NCBI GenBank assembly: GCA_015064125.1
Contig: SVSV01000004.1
Span: forward strand, 1-44,430
Direction: 5' to 3'
DNA: 44,430 bases
Origin: Oscillospiraceae bacterium
GTDB taxonomy: Bacteria; Bacillota; Clostridia; Oscillospirales; CAG-272
Shown here: in pieces, positions 39,448 through 44,430 of the stretch
Numbering within the stretch: position 1 is the first letter of the stretch
Layout: every line of letters begins with the position of its first letter
Notes under the pieces: model-generated
Told to the model about the DNA's origin: nothing
The model's database searches: none
The model's input: only the letters and a program-made list of their open reading frames with translations
Program-made: the position numbers and the translations under genes

Positions 39448-40734
39448 GTGAAGCCGCAATATTTTTCGATCGGTCGCTATGGCAGACTGATCTATATTCC
39501 CACAGATCGCTTTAAAAGTGAGCTGCTGTCGCTTTCCTTTGTGGTGCCGCTCACCGCAGATACGGCGCAGAAAAATGCAATGCTTATAGCGCTTTCACGC
39601 CGTGGCACCGTGTCCTATCCTACACAAACGGCGCTGAACCGTCATCTTGACGGGCTTTATTCTACGGCTATTTCTACCTCAAACCGCCGCCTTGGCGAGA
39701 TGCAGCAAATTACGATGACTGCCGATTTTCTCGGTGCGCGCTTTGTTGGTGGCGGCCGGGGGCTTTTGCCCGAGGTCGTGTCGCTTTTGCACGAGCTGCT
39801 TTGCTGCCCCCTTACCGACGGTGAGGGGTGCTATCAAGCGGCCTATGTTGCAGGGGAAAAGCAGGTGCTGCGCGATGCCATTCGTGCGGCTATCAATAAT
39901 CCGCGCGGCTATGCGCTTACAAAGGCACGTGAGCTGCTTTGCGCGGGTGAGCCCTATGCGTTATCGCTGATCGGTGAGGAAAAAACCGTTAATGCACTTA
40001 CGCCTGCCGCGCTTACCGCCCGTCATCGCGCCCTGCTTTCAGAGATCGCACCTTTGTTTTGCTACGTGGGCGCCACGCCCCCCGAGGCTGTTTGTGCATT
40101 GCTGGAGTCACGCTTTGCCACCGTAGGCGCTCCTGCTGCATCCTTTGTTACAGACGTTAAGGCTCATGAGGGCGCCACGCGCTATGGCGAGGAGGAAATG
40201 CCGATCTCGCAGGGCAAGCTCGTGCTTGGCTTCCGTACCGACGTTGGCGCTACGCATTCGTTGGCGCCGGCTACGGTTCTGCTCAATGAAATTTACGGCG
40301 GCTCGCCCGCCTCAAAGCTCTTTATGAACGTGCGTGAAAAGCTGGGTCTCTGCTATCATTGCAGCTCGGCCTATCAGATGCAAAAGGGCATTATGATGGC
40401 GAATTGCGGCATCAAGCTCTCGAACCGTTCGGTAGCCGAGGAGGCAATGCAAGGGGAGTTTGAGGCTGTTCGTCGCGGTCATATTTCAAAAACCGAGATG
40501 GAGGCAGCCGCTCTTTCCACGGTCAGTGCCTATCGCAGTGCTTTTGATAATCCCGCGGCGCTGGCACGCTTTTATATTGCGCGAGCCCATGCGGGTGTCG
40601 ATGAGGGCATTGAGCAGTGGCGCGAGCGCCTTGCTGCCGTCACCCGTGAGCAGGTGGTGGAGGCAGCACAGCATTTCACACTCGGTGCCGTGTTTTTCCT
40701 GAAGGGCACCGACACCGAGGAGGGGCTTGAATGA
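39448..40734 (+). CDS. M16-family peptidase-like protein, YmfF-like; no HxxEH seen
   Basis: GTG start; M16 fold motifs (VLLNEIYGGSPASKLFMNVREKLGLCYHCSSAYQ). Confidence 0.85.
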   Translation: MKPQYFSIGRYGRLIYIPTDRFKSELLSLSFVVPLTADTAQKNAMLIALSRRGTVSYPTQTALNRHLDGLYSTAISTSNRRLGEMQQITMTADFLGARFVGGGRGLLPEVVSLLHELLCCPLTDGEGCYQAAYVAGEKQVLRDAIRAAINNPRGYALTKARELLCAGEPYALSLIGEEKTVNALTPAALTARHRALLSEIAPLFCYVGATPPEAVCALLESRFATVGAPAASFVTDVKAHEGATRYGEEEMPISQGKLVLGFRTDVGATHSLAPATVLLNEIYGGSPASKLFMNVREKLGLCYHCSSAYQMQKGIMMANCGIKLSNRSVAEEAMQGEFEAVRRGHISKTEMEAAALSTVSAYRSAFDNPAALARFYIARAHAGVDEGIEQWRERLAAVTREQVVEAAQHFTLGAVFFLKGTDTEEGLE

Positions 40735-42005
40735 TAGAAAATTTCAGCAGTGCGCTCCTTGGTGAGCGATATACCGTAAAGCACCATGAAAGCGGTGTGG
40801 ATATTTATGTTTTTCCCAAAAAGATGACGACCGCATATGCGCTTTTTGCCACCAATTTTGGGGCCGTTGATAGCGCGCTTGACGAAAGGGGGCAGCAGCC
40901 CTTACCCCACGGCATTGCACATTTTTTGGAGCACAAGCTTTTCGCCGCTCCCGATGGGAGTGACGCCTTTGAGCGCTTTTCCGAATACGGTGCCGATGCC
41001 AATGCCTATACCTCGCATACGCGCACGGTCTACCTCTTTTCTACCACCGACCGCTTTGCCGATTCGTTTGGTGAACTGATCGATTTTGTCACGCACCCTT
41101 ATTTTACCGATGAAAACGTGGCAAGAGAGCAAGGGATCATCGCGGAGGAGATCCGTATGTGTCGTGATAACCCTTACGATGCGTGTTATTACAACATGCT
41201 GGGTGGGCTTTATCATAACCATTCTGTAAAAATCGATATCTGCGGCTCACTTGAGTCGATCGCCACCATAACCCCTGCGGTCTTATATCGCGCCTATGAG
41301 GCATTTTATCATCCCTGTAATATGGTGTTGATCGTCTGCGGTGACGTCACACCTGAGGAGGTATTTGCCCTTGCCGATGAGCATTTGCCCCGCAGCGCAC
41401 CCAAAAGGGAAACGCCTCGCTATACCGTGGCCGAGCCCCGCACAGTGCATGCGGCACGCGTAACAGGCACGGGACAGGTGGCAAAGCCGCTGTTTATGAT
41501 CGGCGTGAAGGACCCCGATATCCCTGACGAGCCGCGTGCTCGTCTTTATAAGGACGCCGCAATGGCCGTGCTCGGTGAAATGCTCTTTTCCGAATCGGGT
41601 GAGCTTTACAGTGCCCTGTTTGACGAGGGACTGATCTCCCCCGGTCTTTCTGCCGAATACGCCCTGACGCGCGATTTTGCCTTTTATCAGCTGGCAGGTG
41701 AGGCCGACCAACCCGAAACGGTGTTTGGGCGTGTGATGAACTATCTTGCCGCATGCCGCGAAAAAGGGCTTTCCCGTGAGGATTTTGAACGCGCAAGGCG
41801 CGTGGAATATGCTGAGTTTATCAAGAGCTTTGACAGTACCGAGGAAATCGCCAACACGCTTCTTTCCTTTGCTGTGGAGGGCGTGGATATTTTCTCTTAT
41901 GCCGATGTGCTGCAGGGCTTGCGATTTGAGGACGTGGAGCGCTTTTTGCGTGAGGTCTTTGACCCGTCGCACGTGACGCTTTCCGTGATCTATCCCAAGG
42001 AGTGA
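40731..42005 (+). CDS. M16-family metallopeptidase, YmfH-like
   Basis: LPHGIAHFLEHKLF (HxxEH), NAYTSHTRTVYLFSTTD; overlaps the preceding gene by 4 bp. Confidence 0.9.
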   Translation: MIENFSSALLGERYTVKHHESGVDIYVFPKKMTTAYALFATNFGAVDSALDERGQQPLPHGIAHFLEHKLFAAPDGSDAFERFSEYGADANAYTSHTRTVYLFSTTDRFADSFGELIDFVTHPYFTDENVAREQGIIAEEIRMCRDNPYDACYYNMLGGLYHNHSVKIDICGSLESIATITPAVLYRAYEAFYHPCNMVLIVCGDVTPEEVFALADEHLPRSAPKRETPRYTVAEPRTVHAARVTGTGQVAKPLFMIGVKDPDIPDEPRARLYKDAAMAVLGEMLFSESGELYSALFDEGLISPGLSAEYALTRDFAFYQLAGEADQPETVFGRVMNYLAACREKGLSREDFERARRVEYAEFIKSFDSTEEIANTLLSFAVEGVDIFSYADVLQGLRFEDVERFLREVFDPSHVTLSVIYPKE

Positions 42006-42010
42006 AAAAT

Positions 42011-43015
42011 ATGAACACTGTCTTTTCCTTTCCCGGTCTTGGTATCGGTGAAACAACCATCAGTAAGATTGCCGTGACGCTGCCGTTTTTTGGCGGTGTC
42101 GAGGTGCGCTGGTACGGCATTTTATTGACTCTTGGCATTGTAGCAGGCTTTTTGTATGCCGTTTACCGCGCCAGATTTGAGGGGATCAAGACCGATGATA
42201 TACTTGATTTTGCCCTTGTCGTGGTGGTGCTTGCCATTGTCGGTGCACGTGCCTATTACGTGCTGACCACGCTTGATGAGGGGCATTATACCAGCTTTTA
42301 TGACGTCATAGCCATCTGGGAGGGCGGTATCGCCCTTTACGGCTCGATCATCGGCGGTGCTGCGGGTATCCTGATCGTCAGTTACTTTAAAAAGTTTAAA
42401 AAGACGCAGATCTTAAAAATGTGCGATCTTGTGGCCCCGGGCGTCATGCTGGGACAGATCATAGGCCGTTGGGGCAATTTTGTCAACGGAGAAGCACACG
42501 GCACCGAGATCACGGGTAATTTCTTTTTGCGTATGGGCCTCCGTGAGGGAGCCGAGATCGTTTATTACCATCCCACGTTTTTGTACGAAAGCCTGTGGAA
42601 TCTCATCGGATTTGTGCTGATCAATCTTTTTTACAAGAAAAAGAAATTTGACGGGCAGATCATGCTGCTGTATCTGGCGTGGTACGGCTTTGGCCGTATG
42701 CTGATCGAGGGCTTGCGTACTGATAGCCTTTACGTCGGTGGCTTCCGCATTTCGCAGGTGGTGGGCTTTTTGTGCTTTACCGTCTGCACGGCACTGACCG
42801 TGTACCTGCTGTGGCGCAAAAAGCGCGCCGAGGCCGATGAGGCGGATTATGCGCCCGTTTACGAAAAATGTCGCGGCATCAGCACACGCACGCGCGAGAA
42901 GCAGGAGGTCGAGAAAGAGGCGGCTGCCGACATTGAAGCTATTATTGCGAATGCTACTAAGCAAAATGAAAAGCAAAGGGAGGAACAAGGTGATGGCAAT
43001 GCTGATCAACGGTAA
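42011..43015 (+). CDS. lgt: Prolipoprotein diacylglyceryl transferase
   Basis: GARAYYVLTTLDEG; GGIALYGSIIGGAAGILI; MLGQIIGRWGNFVNGEAHG; HPTFLYESLWNLIGF. Confidence 0.96.
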   Translation: MNTVFSFPGLGIGETTISKIAVTLPFFGGVEVRWYGILLTLGIVAGFLYAVYRARFEGIKTDDILDFALVVVVLAIVGARAYYVLTTLDEGHYTSFYDVIAIWEGGIALYGSIIGGAAGILIVSYFKKFKKTQILKMCDLVAPGVMLGQIIGRWGNFVNGEAHGTEITGNFFLRMGLREGAEIVYYHPTFLYESLWNLIGFVLINLFYKKKKFDGQIMLLYLAWYGFGRMLIEGLRTDSLYVGGFRISQVVGFLCFTVCTALTVYLLWRKKRAEADEADYAPVYEKCRGISTRTREKQEVEKEAAADIEAIIANATKQNEKQREEQGDGNADQR

Positions 43016-43853
43016 GGAAATTGCTGCCGAGATCCGCCGCGAAATTGCGGTAAGCACTGAAACGTTCAAAAAGGAAAACGGCTATGCACCCGGCCTTGCA
43101 GTGGTGATCGTGGGTGAGGACCCTGCCTCGCAGGTCTACGTGCGTAATAAGCACCGTGCGTGTGAGGAGGTCGGCTTTTATTCGCGTGGCTATGAGCTGC
43201 CTGCCGATACCGACGAGGCAACGCTGCTCGCACTGATCGACGAGTTGAACAACGATGCGGCCATTCACGGCATTTTGGTGCAGCTGCCCCTGCCTGGTCA
43301 TCTTGATGCGGAAAAGATTTTGCTGGCGATCGACCCCAAAAAGGACGTTGATGCCTTTCACCCCTATAACGTGGGGCGCATTATGATCGGTAATTACGAT
43401 TTTCTCCCCTGTACGCCCGCGGGCGTGATGGCGCTTTTGGAGCGCAGCGGCATTGAAATTGAGGGTAAGGAGTGTGTTGTGGTGGGGCGCTCCAATATCG
43501 TGGGTAAGCCGCAGGCGCTTTTGCTGCTTGAGAAAAACGGCACCGTCACGGTTTGCCACAGCCGCACCAAAAATTTAAAGGAGGTCTGCCGCCGTGCCGA
43601 TATTTTGGTCGCGGCCATCGGCAAGCCCGAGTTTTTTGATGCCTCTTATGTAAAAGAGGGGGCTGTCGTGATCGACGTCGGTATGAACCGTCGCCCCGCT
43701 GACGGCAAGCTTTGCGGTGATGTGGATTTCGCCTCGGTTGAGCCCGTGGCATCGGCTATCACGCCTGTACCGGGTGGTGTAGGCCCCATGACCATTACCA
43801 TGCTCCTGAAAAACACCTTTACCGCCGCACAAAAGCAGGGGGCAAAGGTCTGA
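42993..43853 (+). CDS. folD: Bifunctional methylenetetrahydrofolate dehydrogenase/cyclohydrolase
   Basis: VVIVGEDPASQVYVRNKHRACEEVGF; ILVQLPLPGHLD; PCTPAGVMALLE; VVVGRSNIVGKPQALLLL. Start refined to 42993. Confidence 0.97.
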   Translation: MAMLINGKEIAAEIRREIAVSTETFKKENGYAPGLAVVIVGEDPASQVYVRNKHRACEEVGFYSRGYELPADTDEATLLALIDELNNDAAIHGILVQLPLPGHLDAEKILLAIDPKKDVDAFHPYNVGRIMIGNYDFLPCTPAGVMALLERSGIEIEGKECVVVGRSNIVGKPQALLLLEKNGTVTVCHSRTKNLKEVCRRADILVAAIGKPEFFDASYVKEGAVVIDVGMNRRPADGKLCGDVDFASVEPVASAITPVPGGVGPMTITMLLKNTFTAAQKQGAKV

Positions 43854-44071
43854 TGGAGCAGCTGAAGCTTGGCCGTTACCGCCATTTTAAGGGTATGGAA
43901 TATGAGGTCATTTGCCTTGCTAAGCATTCCGAAACCGCTGAGGATATGGTGGTCTACCGTGCGCTTTACGGTGAGGGCAGCGTTTGGGTGCGCCCTCTGG
44001 CAATGTTTCTCGAAACCGTGACAAAAAACGGGAAATGTATGCCGCGTTTTACCTATATTGACAAGGAGTAA
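43853..44071 (+). CDS. DUF1653 domain protein
   Basis: LGRYRHFKGMEYEVICLAKHSETAEDMVVYRALYGEGSVWVRPLAMF. Confidence 0.93.
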   Translation: MEQLKLGRYRHFKGMEYEVICLAKHSETAEDMVVYRALYGEGSVWVRPLAMFLETVTKNGKCMPRFTYIDKE

Positions 44072-44430
44072 AGGACGGAACAGGCATGATTCGCGCCGCG
44101 AAGGATTGCCCCCACGTGCGCCGCTTCGGTGATCCTGAGGGATATGTGATCGTAAAGAAATAATTTTTCGGCTGTCGTCATGATGGCTTAAAGGATCGTT
44201 GAAATGAGGTTCTGACACAGGAAATTTCACGCGAAATTCACCTTGGTTGTTTGAGAATAAATAAGAAAATTTCCCACCCAAAGCAAAAAGAGCAAACACA
44301 AGGCTGAACTGCCCCAAATTGTGCGGACAGCACAAAAAAGAGTCCTAAAGTAGAAATATTCAATTTTCAAGCAACAAACTGGCATCGTTTTTCAAGCGGT
44401 GTCAGTTTTGTTTTTAATTGGATACGTTCG

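Overview
The window looks like a mostly housekeeping chromosomal segment from a Gram-positive anaerobe. Clostridia is my inference from gene content and intergenic repeat style; no database search was run. Core genes: uvrB-uvrA-THUMP methyltransferase, miaB-ricA/ylbF-like-mutS-mutL, tgt, tldD-tldE-like, argS, yebC, mrp-like, an M16 pair (ymfF/ymfH-like), lgt-folD-DUF1653, glpK, a Xer-type recombinase, one tRNA-Ala(GGC), a TM287/288-like heterodimeric ABC exporter, and several lipoproteins including two BspA-type LRR proteins. No rRNA, CRISPR array, prophage or complete IS was seen. The less ordinary parts are: (i) a hairpin-rich tract after tRNA-Ala (1848-2310) that ends in a truncated four-helix-bundle (S23/IVP-like) ORF and two oppositely oriented palindromic repeat copies; (ii) an sdpR-sdpI-ABC transporter cluster with a perfect 10-bp inverted-repeat operator just downstream of its predicted promoter; (iii) a 40-bp direct repeat that includes the 3' end of mutL, next to a 3 x 14 bp tandem repeat; (iv) a shared CTHDC cysteine motif on the YlbF-like and Mrp-like proteins. 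I did not find a convincing complete new system. The hairpin/four-helix scar and the SdpRI-ABC cluster are the best candidates for follow-up.
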